This document shows, piece by piece, positions 13,512 to 26,335 of a DNA stretch of 64,000 nt. Under the pieces are notes generated by a model. That model searched no databases and had not been told where the DNA came from. It was given only the letters and a program-made list of their open reading frames with translations. Source of the DNA: Linyphia triangularis (lineage: Eukaryota > Arthropoda > Arachnida > Araneae > Linyphiidae); NCBI GenBank assembly GCA_963978545.1, contig OZ021731.1, positions 54,237,242-54,301,241 on the forward strand. The letters are read 5' to 3'. A program made the position numbers and the translations under genes. How positions within the stretch are numbered: the stretch's first letter is position 1; each line of letters opens with the position of its first letter.

Positions 13512-13517
13512 AATAAA
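13512..13517 (+). terminator. Candidate Rassf polyadenylation signal
   Basis: AATAAA lies 474 bases after the Rassf stop codon and is followed by a GT/T-rich stretch (GGGTGTCCG..TTTTTTTT). A second AATAAA follows at about 13551. The region is AT-rich, so chance matches are likely. Confidence 0.4.
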
Positions 13518-13809
13518 ATAATTTGGGTGTCCGTTCCTTTTTTTTAATGGAATAAATATATCTAAAAGGCAATATTATCTCCAATATGTTTTCAAAAGAT
13601 ATATTTGACAATATATTTGCCAAATACTAAATGCATTTATTTATATTAGTAATAGTTTATTTTGGCATTGTCTTTATATTAATTGCTTTACTTTTAAATT
13701 TTAGTAGATAAGTATTGTATACTTACAGTATTGATAAATAAGAAACATTGCTTGATTGGTGATTGAAAGATATTTTGCAAACAATTCGATTGTAGTTATG
13801 ATAGTTAAA

Positions 13810-16800
13810 TTTCATAATTTTAAGTAATAATTACTGAAATGCCAATCAATATTAAAAATGATTCGTATTATATATTTATAGTAAAACAAGGTGATAGTCA
13901 ACATAAAATTAGTTATGAAAATATGACTGCTCGAGCACATAATAGTAAGTTTGGTATTATAACAATTCAATCCTTCCAAATTTATTTTGTTGGAACTCAG
14001 TTTAAGTTGTTTTTAATATTCAAGGTTGTACGACAGACACTAAAACAATAAAATTTTCCTTATTTTTTTTAAGCATCAGTATTCCTAAAGAATGACTAAA
14101 AGTTTGTTTCTATCTTTGGTAAAACTTAAGTATAACTACTGTTTGTAAATATGTACTCTAAAAGAGAGAGTCTCCATCTTTCGAGCTTTAAACTACTATG
14201 GTATCCAGCAACTGTAAATATATATGAAAAACCAGGAATTATTGAATAATTTCGAAAGTGTGACAAATCAAAGAGTGCGATATTTTGAGGATAGCAAACG
14301 ATAAAAATGAATTCCACGTAAAAAAAATTACCAATTCTCCAACTGCAATTAAACTAAATTGGTGTATTAAGCTTCAATATGGTGTAACAAAAGAAAAGCT
14401 TAATATTCCATGTAGATAAATATTTTAATTCATTTTCTATTAACTATTTATTAGTGCACAATTACTACTTAAGTAATAAGCACAGTTTCAATAATTTTTA
14501 TTTTTAGCATTACAATTTTCTATTTAGAGATCTTTTAAATATTTATGCTTCATACTTCTGTTAAATCTTGTTTTAGATCAAGATTAATATGTTCGTGGAA
14601 AATGCTCTTACGTTATTGTTTTTCAAACCCTACACTACAAACGTTCTAATATTTGAATACTAACTTATTAGTCATGAAACTTAGTGATATATATTGAATC
14701 TAAACATGTGTGCAATCTTATAACATTGGGGTTTTATCAATATTCTAAAATGTTCCATCATCTAGTCAGGATATAGATTTGATTTTAAAATTGTCGTTAT
14801 CTTTTTTTTTTTCCTTTTTCAAAACACTTTATACGCATCCATATCATTAGATATTAGTGATTTTGATTGAACTATAAAATATTGAATTTTTATATTTTAA
14901 TTGCAAAGTATGTCATGGACTATGAAATGTTTTTTTACAAAATGATTTTTGTGTAATGTGTTTTTTTACAAAATGATTTTTGTGTATGTTTCTACAAAAA
15001 TGATCTTTGTATAATTCATCTAATCAACCTATCCATTCCTAGTTAAATTATACATTTTACTTGTTGATTCCAAAAACTTTACTAAAAGAAAATGTTTATA
15101 TTTATATATGAATATAAGTAAAGACTTCTAAATACAAAATTTATCATTTTTTATAGTGCAAAACTTAAAAATTTTGAATATTTTATCTCCTAAATATCTC
15201 TATACCGTATTTGTTATGAAAGCTGATGTCGAAAAAAATTATCATTTTAATACACATTAGTATTAATATACTTCTAATTATGCCTTTATTTCTTTGTTAG
15301 TGCAATATTTTAGTAGTTTGGGTTTTTAAAATTTAAAATTATAAAAAAATTCATTTTATACAGGTATTGATAAATTGTATTCTTCCACTTCCAGTTTGAC
15401 TTTATACAAAATCTTTTATAATTTTTTCTTCCATGCAAAATATTTTTATTTTACAAATACTATAAGTATTATATTTAGGAAGTTAGGATTTCTTATTGTT
15501 ACTTATATTTAATTTTAAGTCTTATGATTTTCTTAAATAAATTTTCACTTGGTAACTTTTTAATTATAATTTTTTTTAAACTATCCCATTTATTTTCATA
15601 ACTAAGCTTAATATTGAGGTTTAATTTTCCTTGTGTTTATAACACTTCGTAATTATGCAAAAAGTAGTCTTTTTGCCTAATCGCTTATTATAAAATCATA
15701 ATCATAACTATTTTAAGTTAGTATGCCCCATAAGAATCTCATTTCTATTTAGATTATGTTTTATTTTACTAACTCTCCTGTTCAGGATATACGTTGTAAC
15801 TCCAGAAATTGTTGGCAAAACGTTTTCTTTATTTTAAAAAAAATCTTGTTAAATGTGAATAAGATAAATTCAAAATAACTCCAGGATTATTTTAAAATAT
15901 AACTCATACTCTTTGAATCGATGCCAAATCATACAAGCTGGTTCAAACAGATATGTAAAGGCTATCTTAATTATAATTTTAGTTTAGTTTATCTTAAGTA
16001 ACCTGAATTTTATTATTTGACAAGAGAAAAGTTGTGTTTCTGGAGATTCAAATACAACCATAATTAAGATAATTTTTACTCAAATATATCAAGATAGTTT
16101 AAGTGTATCTAAACGTTCATCAAGATAACTTTTGTGTATACGAAGCATAACTTTTATGCAAAGTGAATGTTTAATTATATGAAAAAAGATTTTAAAAAAA
16201 AAAAAAAAAAAGCTTTTAGTCGCATTGAGATTTGTTCAATTTCTTTTAATACTGATGCTAAGGGATGATTTCTGTATTGATAATAATCCACCAAAGATAT
16301 TCTTAAAATGGCTAGTCAGATTTAGAAATGCCTGTTCTTTAAAATTGTCTTTGTTATTTTACTGGTTATGTATTCATATGCAAAACCAGTTTTATGAAAT
16401 ATAAATTAAAAAGATCATAGTTCTGATAAATATATACTTAATTTACAGGTAGTTATTCAAAAAATTTTAATATATTGACATTGTGGGGTCATTATCCCTA
16501 TAGTTTTCCATATATTTATCCTTTAGAGTATTATCTACCAATTATAAAAGTAAACTTTTAACAACATATAAGTCTTTGTTGACATGTAATATTTATTCCA
16601 AAGATAGCAACTATATTTATGATTATTTTATACTTATGTAGATATTTTTATATTTTTACATTGTGCTTTTTAATGTATACATTGTATTAAATTTATTTAC
16701 CGGTGATTTAGTTTTTTGTCAAGCAATCTGGATATTAAAATTTTTTTCTTAGAATGTCTTTGTCTTTATAAGTTCAATAAAATACTCAGTAATACAGGAA

Positions 16801-16997
16801 CTAAAATCACAATTCCATATTCATAACATTTAAATTGATATTTCGAGTATATTTGTTGGTTTTTCTGAGGATTTTCAAGCCCAAGACTACATGAAAGTTG
16901 TACTGTACTGGAACATAAAATTGAGTTTAGCCAGAGTTCGCCAAAATGCTTGAAATCTGCGTGAACACGCATTGAAAATCAATTTCACCCCATAGAA
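13810..16997. other. AT-rich spacer without a recognisable gene (repeated at 21255-24442)
   Basis: Very AT-rich. Open frames of 60-70 codons (13839-14051, 14126-14317) have no recognisable motif. A small tandem repeat built on TTTTTACAAAATGATTTTTGTGT lies at about 14,935-15,015 (three copies). Nothing else supportable. Confidence 0.5.
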
Positions 16998-17001
16998 TTA
17001 A

Positions 17002-17995
17002 CCCTTTACACTCGAGGCCTTCTTCGCGCGGAGGGACCAGCAACTCGAGACATTTTTGTTTCGGTTGGCGTTTATGGATTTGCTTCATAGAAACTAAACA
17101 CAGTAGACTGAGAGGCGACTGCAATTTTCGAACCCCATCGAACATCATTCTGAATTTTTTATAGAAATTGGAGAAAAGTGAGTAGATTACGAATGGCCGA
17201 AACTGGTCAAAAATCGACTTTTAATAAGTTGAACTAAATCCGATTGCCAAATGCGCCATAACTTGCCAAATAATGAGCATTTTTTTTTATTTGGTAACCC
17301 TCACTCTTTAATTTTCAATTAAGAAGGTTTACTTGCATCTATTAAAAGGGAGCCAAGTTGTCAAAAAATATTACGTCACTTATGACGTAACTGATGTCGC
17401 CAATTTGGTTTGCTTTTAAAAGATATAAGTTTTCCGAGCCAATCGTGCCGACCAAACGGTATAGTGGTTAGCGTGCTGGCTTCTAGACCGCGAGGTTGCG
17501 GGTTCGAGTCCCGTGTTGGCATGGGTGTTTGTAAATGTATGTTGGCTTGTCTAGTGACGAATGTTTCGGCGCATTATAGCCCTCGTGTTGCTGACGGCGC
17601 CAGATAATCTGAATACAACCAACCGAGCCAATCGTTTGCGCTTTTTCTCATTGAAAATCAAAAGGAAGTGGGTTGCCAGACAAATAAGTTGTTCTCGTTT
17701 TGGCAAGTTATGACATATTTGGCAATCGGATTTCAATTCAACTCATTCCAAATCGATTATTGATCAGTTTCGGCCATTTTTGCCACAGCAGACCAGTGGA
17801 TTCCTAATCTACTCACTTTTCTCTAATTTCTATAAAAAATTCAGAATGATGTTCGATGGGGTCCAAAAATTGCAGTCGCCTCTCGGACTACAGTCATTGG
17901 CCTTGCATCAAATTTCCGCATCACACTTAGTGGTCCTCTCGTGTTTCGGCATCCAATCGTGTGGCACCAGAGAGGCGCCGCTCGAGTACAAAGGG
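17002..17995. mobile_element. piggyBac-like non-autonomous element with ~300-bp inverted repeats (copy 1)
   Basis: Flanked by TTAA on both sides (16998-17001 and 17996-17999). Ends are CCCTTTACACTCGAG and, inverted, CCCTTTGTACTCGAG. The two arms (about 17,002-17,280 and 17,690-17,995) are imperfect inverted copies, including shared text around TTCAGAATGATGTTCGATGG. TTAA target duplication and CCCTTT ends fit piggyBac. There is no transposase frame. A SINE sits in the loop, so this element was in place before that SINE inserted. Confidence 0.75.
17446..17624 (+). mobile_element. tRNA-derived SINE, full length (copy 1, in piggyBac-like loop)
   Basis: The head has a pol III A box (TATAGTGGTTAGCG) and B box (GGTTCGAGTCCC) and still folds like a tRNA: 5' TGCCGAC pairs with 3' GTTGGCA and the T stem is intact. 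The body is about 100 bp and the tail ends ACAACCAACC. Direct repeats GAGCCAATCG flank it (17436-17445 and 17625-17634), the target-site duplication of a LINE-driven insertion. Confidence 0.9.
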
Positions 17996-18172
17996 TTAAC
18001 CTCATGCCTGAATTCACGCATCGGCACATCATGGTTAAGTTTGAAAATAATCATTCATTTTATAAAATCAGATCATCCTAGCCGTTTTTCGAAGGGCGAT
18101 GCTACCTCCCTGCTCTTTTTCTTTAAAAATAGCGTCCTTTTCTGAAAAAATGCAAAATTTTCGTAGCTGCCA

Positions 18173-18207
<35 letters not shown>

Positions 18208-18326
18208 AAATACTTCTGAAGAAGTTACGCTATTCCAATACGGTTCTGACAAAACGAATTATGAAAGGTGAAGCGTTAAAACTTATATTAGGATCTTTTA
18301 AGTATCACTGATTTTGCATTTTTTTT

Positions 18327-18555
18327 AATCTACTTATAGTATAGGCAAATTAGGGTTGGAGACGGAAATAATTATTAGAAAGCTGATTCCTGCTGAAATA
18401 GTTTCTTTAGGCCAACCTGAACTTCTCCAGAAAAGTCCCAAAAAATCCGCCTTGGGCAACATTCTTAAATTTTGAATTTTAAGTCCACCATCTTGGATTT
18501 TTTAAAAATAATATAACTCCACAATGTACAATTATAAACAGGTTCTAATAGTGTC
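18327..18555 (+). repeat. Left inverted repeat of the putative transposon (copy 1)
   Basis: The core beginning GACGGAAATAATTATTAGAA matches the reverse complement of 31906-32142. I count roughly 12 mismatches in 120 bases of the core (about 90% identity), with weaker matching at both edges. Confidence 0.75.
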
Positions 18556-18890
18556 TTGAAATTTTTTTGTCTTTCATTAAACTCGTGTACGCTTTGCACT
18601 AATTTCTCTGATTGAAACGTAGGTAAGAAATAAAAAGTTTCTTCAAATCACTGGTATCTCGAGTCTGCCACGATCTTGATAAAGAAATGTGCTGGTCGGA
18701 GGATTCACCTGTCACTCCTGCGAAAGCTTCTACTGCTTTCATCGCATGGAGACTTCCTGGCATTAAGCAAATCCAACGCCCTACGACACTGTCAGACATA
18801 CTTCGCCCTTGTGTCAAGCCACCGCTAACCTTCATAGATCGCATTAGGACCTGCCCTATAGTCACGTCCGTCCTAATGCCACTCCAAAAC

Positions 18891-19645
18891 TTATCCGATC
18901 GCCGAACTGTAAAATAACCTTGACTGACGAAACATTCAAACTCTTGATACGATATAGTGGTTAGCGTGCTAGCTTCTAGACCGCGAGGTTGCGGGTTTGA
19001 GTCCCGTGTTAGGCATGGGTGTTTGTAAATGTATGTTGGCTTGTCAAATGACGAATTCGGCGCATTATAGCCCTCGTGTTGCTGACGGCGCCAGATAATC
19101 TGAAAACAACCAACCAAACTCTTGATCCTACAAAGTAGTCTTGATTTTAGCCATTTTCTAGAGGTAGAGGTGGGCTGATTTAGCGTGATGAATATGTCCA
19201 GCTGTATGGAGGTAAACTAACATGCGTTGGACAGAGAAGAGATAAAATACCAGTCACCTGCTATCCGATCGCTGAACTGCAAAATAACCTTGACTGACGA
19301 AACATTCAAACTCTTGATCCGACAAAGTAGTCTGGATTTTAGCCATTTTCTAGAGGTAGATGTGGGCTGATTTAGCGTGATGAATATGTCCAGCTGTATG
19401 GAGGTAAACTAACATGCGTTGGACAGAGAAGAGATAAAATACCAGTCACCTGCTATCCGATCGCTGAACTGCAAAATAACCTTGACTGACGAAACATTCA
19501 AACTCTTGATCCGACAAAGTAGTCTGGATTTTAGCCATTTTCTAGAGGTAGAGGTGGGCTGATTTAGCGTGATGAATATGTCCAGCTGCATGGAGGTAAA
19601 CTAACATGCGTTAGACAGAGAAGATATGAAGATACCAGTCACCTG
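18891..19645. repeat. Three tandem 192-bp modules inside the broken gene (copy 1)
   Basis: Modules: 18891-19260 (192 bases once the SINE and its 12-base duplication are removed), 19261-19452 and 19453-19645. Each begins with (C/T)TATCCGATCG and contains TTTTAGCCATTTTCTAGAGG. The length is exactly 64 codons in two modules, and each encodes AGH..AKSAHLYL and FECFVSQGYF. It is a protein-level triplication that predates the SINE. Confidence 0.85.
18949..19114 (+). mobile_element. tRNA-derived SINE, 5'-truncated, inserted in the broken gene (copy 1)
   Basis: Same family as 17446 but lacks the first ~13 bases of the tRNA head. Flanked by CAAACTCTTGAT at 18937-18948 and 19115-19126. It lies antisense in the first of three 192-bp gene modules. 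Its antisense frame creates a false N-terminus for the open frame 18599-19117. Confidence 0.9.
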
Positions 19646-22600
19646 TTCTTTCTGTTTTCACGAAATCATGTATTATAGAAACTTACTGAAGTACTACAGC
19701 CATAATTTAGTTGCATGGTTTTTTTTTCCAGCGCATTCGTCGCATCAGATACGATCCTCAGTAGTGGTTGGACTTTGGATAGAAAAGATTATTGGGAGGA
19801 AGATAAGTTTATTATCTCGTTATGAATTTCCCTGAGAGATTCGACCTCAGAAGCGATTAAAAATTTGTCTTCCTCTCAACTCTCCAAAATCAGATGAGCT
19901 GTAGCTGCCTGAGAAAGCGAATTGGCTCGTAAAGCTCTTTTATAAACATGCCCATTAACCATGTAGACAATGGCATTCTTAGCAAATACCTCACCCCTCA
20001 TTTCTTCAATACCACTGCCAGCTATGATTTTGTCCACTTCCCCATGTAACTGATAAGCAGATGAAATCCACCTAGTCTTACAATTACCTTGGATAGCTCA
20101 TTAGTTTCATCAGCCTGAGAGACTAAATCTATAGATTCAATAAAAAGCGGCTTATCAAATGTTACAATACACTTTTGTTGTTGCTTCCTACATTCTTCAG
20201 CCGTAAAACGAAGACAGGTGTAAATTGAGGTGGGGTTAGAAGGTTGAAGATTGACGAAGGGTAAGGTTATCACTGCTGACTTTTCGCAGCATTTTTTTCT
20301 TCCTGCGGCAATCTCCATCAAACAACTCCATCCTGTATGAGTTCTTCAGCTTACTTGGGACCCATCATCTAAATCCAGTGGTATGTCTCCGATTTCGGCA
20401 TCCACAGGCCTCAATTTTAGGTAAATAGCGTCTTCCAAAACTAGGCGCTTTAATCCATGGTTCTTAAGCCGGTGGTAAGTAATGATCGGGATGAATCTAA
20501 AATTTCTACCCACAGTTGACGTTAGTAGATTCTTTCGCCGTGGAATACGTGAATTCGTCTGAACAGCTGAAGAAGGCGTCATACACTGTACTCCTCCCAT
20601 CACGTGGAAAGTCCCATGTCCATCCACAATTCGAGTGTGTGATCGGCATTATCAAAGACATACTTCACAAATCCATTATCCTGAACTTCTCTTGAAATGG
20701 TCACTGTTACGGAAGTTTCATACTTACAAATCTCACTGTAGAAAACAGACCAGCCAGAATTGTGTAGGAGGTTAATACGATGTCTTAATCGGAAACGCCA
20801 AGAAGCACTCCAATTCCAATCTGCACAGCTGACACAAATGATCGTGGACGCACTAAAGAAATGCTAGAGTGCTCGACACCTTCTGATTACAAGGCAAACC
20901 TTTTATTGGTTTCATTATATCAGAAAGCAGATGAATAAGCATCTCATCAACTTCCTCCCCTCCCTCTTTTGATATTTCTTCGCAGGATGGAAATGCCATG
21001 CAATCACAAACTTGAGATCTTATCTCTTCTCGAAGGTTGCTGATAACCGCATCTATGATCTTTTCTTTTCATCAAATGTGTCTTTTTTTCGGTCAGCTTA
21101 CCAATTTTCCGTCAAATAACTCTTCGATGCAACTGGCCTAAAAGAAACAATACAACCAATAAACAAACAATACCCGAAACACTTCATGCTAGCTGAAATA
21201 AAAATGGTATTTCCGCAGCATGCTATTAAAAGCTCCCTCTTTCATAATTCCCCCTTTCATAATTTTAAGTAATAATTACTGAAATGCCAATCAATATTAA
21301 AAATGATTCGTATTATATATTTATAGTAAAACAAGGTGATAGTCAACATAAAATTAGTTATGAAAATATGACTGCTCGAGCACATAATAGTAAGTTTGGT
21401 ATTATAACAATTCAATCCTTCCAAATTTATTTTGTTGGAACTCAGTTTAAGTTGTTTTTAATATTCAAGGTTGTACGACAGACACTAAAACAATAAAATT
21501 TTCCTTATTTTTTTTAAGCATCAGTATTCCTAAAGAATGACTAAAAGTTTGTTTCTATCTTTGGTAAAACTTAAGTATAACTACTGTTTGTAAATATGTA
21601 CTCTAAAAGAGAGAGTCTCCATCTTTCGAGCTTTAAACTACTATGGTATCCAGCAACTGTAAATATATATGAAAAACCAGGAATTATTGAATAATTTCGA
21701 AAGTGTGACAAATCAAAGAGTGCGATATTTTGAGGATAGCAAACGATAAAAATGAATTCCACGTAAAAAAAATTACCAATTCTCCAACTGCAATTAAACT
21801 AAATTGGTGTATTAAGCTTCAATATGGTGTAACAAAAGAAAAGCTTAATATTCAATGTAGATAAATATTTTAATTCATTTTCTATTAACTATTTATTAGT
21901 GCACAATTACTACTTAAGTAATAAGCACAGTTTCAATAATTTTTATTTTTAGCATTACAATTTTCTATTTAGAGATCTTTTAAATATTTATGCTTCATAC
22001 TTCTGTTAAATCTTGTTTTAGATCAAGATTAATATGTTCGTGGAAAATGCTCTTACGTTATTGTTTTTCAAACCCTACACTACAAACGTTCTAATATTTG
22101 AATACTAACTTATTAGTCATGAAACTTAGTGATATATATTGAATCTAAACATGTGTGCAATCTTATAACATTGGGGTTTTATCAATATTCTAAAATGTTC
22201 CATCATCTAGTCAGGATATAGATTTGATTTTAAAATTGTCGTTATCTTTTTTTTTTTCCTTTTTCAAAACACTTTATACGCATCCATATCATTAGATATT
22301 AGTGATTTTGATTGAACTATAAAATATTGAATTTTTATATTTTAATTGCAAAGTATGTCATGGACTATGAAATGTTTTTTTACAAAATGATTTTTGTGTA
22401 ATGTGTTTTTTTACAAAATGATTTTTGTGTATGTTTCTACAAAAATGATCTTTGTATAATTCATCTAATCAACCTATCCATTCCTAGTTAAATTATACAT
22501 TTTACTTGTTGATTCCAAAAACTTTACTAAAAGAAAATGTTTATATTTATATATGAATATAAGTAAAGACTTCTAAATACAAAATTTATCATTTTTTATA

Positions 22601-24446
22601 GTGCAAAACTTAAAAATTTTGAATATTTTATCTCCTAAATATCTCTATACCGTATTTGTTATGAAAGCTGATGTCGAAAAAAATTATCATTTTAATACAC
22701 ATTAGTATTAATATACTTCTAATTATGCCTTTATTTCTTTGTTAGTGCAATATTTTAGTAGTTTGGGTTTTTAAAATTTAAAATTATAAAAAAATTCATT
22801 TTATACAGGTATTGATAAATTGTATTCTTCCACTTCCAGTTTGACTTTATACAAAATCTTTTATAATTTTTTCTTCCATGCAAAATATTTTTATTTTACA
22901 AATACTATAAGTATTATATTTAGGAAGTTAGGATTTCTTATTGTTACTTATATTTAATTTTAAGTCTTATGATTTTCTTAAATAAATTTTCACTTGGTAA
23001 CTTTTTAATTATAATTTTTTTTAAACTATCCCATTTATTTTCATAACTAAGCTTAATATTGAGGTTTAATTTTCCTTGTGTTTATAACACTTCGTAATTA
23101 TGCAAAAAGTAGTCTTTTTGCCTAATCGCTTATTATAAAATCATAATCATAACTATTTTAAGTTAGTATGCCCCATAAGAATCTCATTTCTATTTAGATT
23201 ATGTTTTATTTTACTAACTCTCCTGTTCAGGATATACGTTGTAACTCCAGAAATTGTTGGCAAAACGTTTTCTTTATTTTAAAAAAAATCTTGTTAAATG
23301 TGAATAAGATAAATTCAAAATAACTCCAGGATTATTTTAAAATATAACTCATACTCTTTGAATCGATGCCAAATCATACAAGCTGGTTCAAACAGATATG
23401 TAAAGGCTATCTTAATTATAATTTTAGTTTAGTTTATCTTAAGTAACCTGAATTTTATTATTTGACAAGAGAAAAGTTGTGTTTCTGGAGATTCAAATAC
23501 AACCATAATTAAGATAATTTTTACTCAAATATATCAAGATAGTTTAAGTGTATCTAAACGTTCATCAAGATAACTTTTGTGTATACGAAGCATAACTTTT
23601 ATGCAAAGTGAATGTTTAATTATATGAAAAAAGATTTTAAAAAAAAAAAAAAAAAAGCTTTTAGTCGCATTGAGATTTGTTCAATTTCTTTTAATACTGA
23701 TGCTAAGGGATGATTTCTGTATTGATAATAATCCACCAAAGATATTCTTAAAATGGCTAGTCAGATTTAGAAATGCCTGTTCTTTAAAATTGTCTTTGTT
23801 ATTTTACTGGTTATGTATTCATATGCAAAACCAGTTTTATGAAATATAAATTAAAAAGATCATAGTTCTGATAAATATATACTTAATTTACAGGTAGTTA
23901 TTCAAAAAATTTTAATATATTGACATTGTGGGGTCATTATCCCTATAGTTTTCCATATATTTATCCTTTAGAGTATTATCTACCAATTATAAAAGTAAAC
24001 TTTTAACAACATATAAGTCTTTGTTGACATGTAATATTTATTCCAAAGATAGCAACTATATTTATGATTATTTTATACTTATGTAGATATTTTTATATTT
24101 TTACATTGTGCTTTTTAATGTATACATTGTATTAAATTTATTTACCGGTGATTTAGTTTTTTGTCAAGCAATCTGGATATTAAAATTTTTTTCTTAGAAT
24201 GTCTTTGTCTTTATAAGTTCAATAAAATACTCAGTAATACAGGAACTAAAATCACAATTCCATATTCATAACATTTAAATTGATATTTCGAGTATATTTG
24301 TTGGTTTTTCTGAGGATTTTCAAGCCCAAGACTACATGAAAGTTGTACTGTACTGGAACATAAAATTGAGTTTAGCCAGAGTTCGCCAAAATGCTTGAAA
24401 TCTGCGTGAACACGCATTGAAAATCAATTTCACCCCATAGAATTAA

Positions 24447-25440
24447 CCCTTTACACTCGAGGCCTTCTTCGCGCGGAGGGACCAGCAACTCGAGACATTT
24501 TTGTTTCGGTTGGCGTTTATGGATTTGCTTCATAGAAACTAAACACAGTAGACTGAGAGGCGACTGCAATTTTCGAACCCCATCGAACATCATTCTGAAT
24601 TTTTTATAGAAATTGGAGAAAAGTGAGTAGATTACGAATGGCCGAAACTGGTCAAAAATCGACTTTTAATAAGTTGAACTAAATCCGATTGCCAAATGCG
24701 CCATAACTTGCCAAATAATGAGCATTTTTTTTTATTTGGTAACCCTCACTCTTTAATTTTCAATTAAGAAGGTTTACTTGCATCTATTAAAAGGGAGCCA
24801 AGTTGTCAAAAAATATTACGTCACTTATGACGTAACTGATGTCGCCAATTTGGTTTGCTTTTAAAAGATATAAGTTTTCCGAGCCAATCGTGCCGACCAA
24901 ACGGTATAGTGGTTAGCGTGCTGGCTTCTAGACCGCGAGGTTGCGGGTTCGAGTCCCGTGTTGGCATGGGTGTTTGTAAATGTATGTTGGCTTGTCTAGT
25001 GACGAATGTTTCGGCGCATTATAGCCCTCGTGTTGCTGACGGCGCCAGATAATCTGAATACAACCAACCGAGCCAATCGTTTGCGCTTTTTCTCATTGAA
25101 AATCAAAAGGAAGTGGGTTGCCAGACAAATAAGTTGTTCTCGTTTTGGCAAGTTATGACATATTTGGCAATCGGATTTCAATTCAACTCATTCCAAATCG
25201 ATTATTGATCAGTTTCGGCCATTTTTGCCACAGCAGACCAGTGGATTCCTAATCTACTCACTTTTCTCTAATTTCTATAAAAAATTCAGAATGATGTTCG
25301 ATGGGGTCCAAAAATTGCAGTCGCCTCTCGGACTACAGTCATTGGCCTTGCATCAAATTTCCGCATCACACTTAGTGGTCCTCTCGTGTTTCGGCATCCA
25401 ATCGTGTGGCACCAGAGAGGCGCCGCTCGAGTACAAAGGG
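24447..25440. mobile_element. piggyBac-like non-autonomous element (copy 2)
   Basis: Tandem-duplicate copy of the element at 17,002, with the same TTAA flanks, arms and internal SINE. It is not an independent insertion: it moved as part of the 7,445-bp duplication. Confidence 0.75.
24891..25069 (+). mobile_element. tRNA-derived SINE (duplicate of 17446)
   Basis: Tandem-duplication copy of the previous SINE, with the same target-site duplication. Not an independent insertion. Confidence 0.9.
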
Positions 25441-25617
25441 TTAACCTCATGCCTGAATTCACGCATCGGCACATCATGGTTAAGTTTGAAAATAATCATT
25501 CATTTTATAAAATCAGATCATCCTAGCCGTTTTTCGAAGGGCGATGCTACCTCCCTGCTCTTTTTCTTTAAAAATAGCGTCCTTTTCTGAAAAAATGCAA
25601 AATTTTCGTAGCTGCCA

Positions 25618-25652
<35 letters not shown>

Positions 25653-25771
25653 AAATACTTCTGAAGAAGTTACGCTATTCCAATACGGTTCTGACAAAAC
25701 GAATTATGAAAGGTGAAGCGTTAAAACTTATATTAGGATCTTTTAAGTATCACTGATTTTGCATTTTTTTT

Positions 25772-26000
25772 AATCTACTTATAGTATAGGCAAATTAGGG
25801 TTGGAGACGGAAATAATTATTAGAAAGCTGATTCCTGCTGAAATAGTTTCTTTAGGCCAACCTGAACTTCTCCAGAAAAGTCCCAAAAAATCCGCCTTGG
25901 GCAACATTCTTAAATTTTGAATTTTAAGTCCACCATCTTGGATTTTTTAAAAATAATATAACTCCACAATGTACAATTATAAACAGGTTCTAATAGTGTC
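25772..26000 (+). repeat. Left inverted repeat of the putative transposon (copy 2)
   Basis: Identical tandem-duplicate of 18327-18555. Confidence 0.75.
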
Positions 26001-26335
26001 TTGAAATTTTTTTGTCTTTCATTAAACTCGTGTACGCTTTGCACTAATTTCTCTGATTGAAACGTAGGTAAGAAATAAAAAGTTTCTTCAAATCACTGGT
26101 ATCTCGAGTCTGCCACGATCTTGATAAAGAAATGTGCTGGTCGGAGGATTCACCTGTCACTCCTGCGAAAGCTTCTACTGCTTTCATCGCATGGAGACTT
26201 CCTGGCATTAAGCAAATCCAACGCCCTACGACACTGTCAGACATACTTCGCCCTTGTGTCAAGCCACCGCTAACCTTCATAGATCGCATTAGGACCTGCC
26301 CTATAGTCACGTCCGTCCTAATGCCACTCCAAAAC

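Larger units (their letters stand above)
18599..21237 (-). pseudogene. Broken gene of an unnamed multi-copy metazoan family, middle and C-terminal part (copy 1)
   Basis: Family recognised by motif memory, not by search; I know no Pfam name. Reading from high to low coordinates: RPRSFVSAVQIGIG (~20,860); NLLHNSGWSVFYSEICKYET; KYVFDNADH; then a frame change into RIVDGHGTFHVMGG (frame 20346-20627); CIVTFDKPLF and VIVRLGGFHLL (frame 20022-20321); EVDKIIAGSGIEEM; the 192-bp modules with AGHIHHAKSAHLYL; and YFTVRRSDKFWSG, IGQVLMRSMKVSGGLT, SSDQH at 18,6xx-18,9xx. Damage: at least two frame changes, in-frame stops (after AHLILES and HLYL, and TGA between modules) and an antisense SINE. It lacks the N-terminal CxxC part, which exists only at 31,009-31,651. 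Confidence 0.7.
13810..21254. repeat. 7,445-bp tandem duplication, copy 1
   Basis: Begins at TTTCATAATTTTAAG and reappears at 21255. Every internal landmark is displaced by exactly 7,445 bases (for example 13839/21284 and 20346/27791), including long homopolymers, so there is no net indel. The only difference I noticed is C at 14409 versus A at 21854. The copy ends with CCCTC, then TTTCATAATT, then six C, then the restart of the unit. Contents: AT-rich spacer, piggyBac-like element, two SINEs, one inverted repeat of the putative transposon and part of its broken gene. Confidence 0.93.

Noticed and set aside
17446..17521. A functional tRNA gene
   Set aside because: The tRNA-like fold is the head of a SINE: it is followed by a conserved body and ACAACCAACC tail, flanked by a target duplication, and recurs elsewhere. 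The anticodon stem is imperfect.
18599..19117. An intact 172-aa gene
   Set aside because: Its first ~55 residues are an antisense SINE; only the rest matches the family, which is interrupted elsewhere by stops and frame changes.
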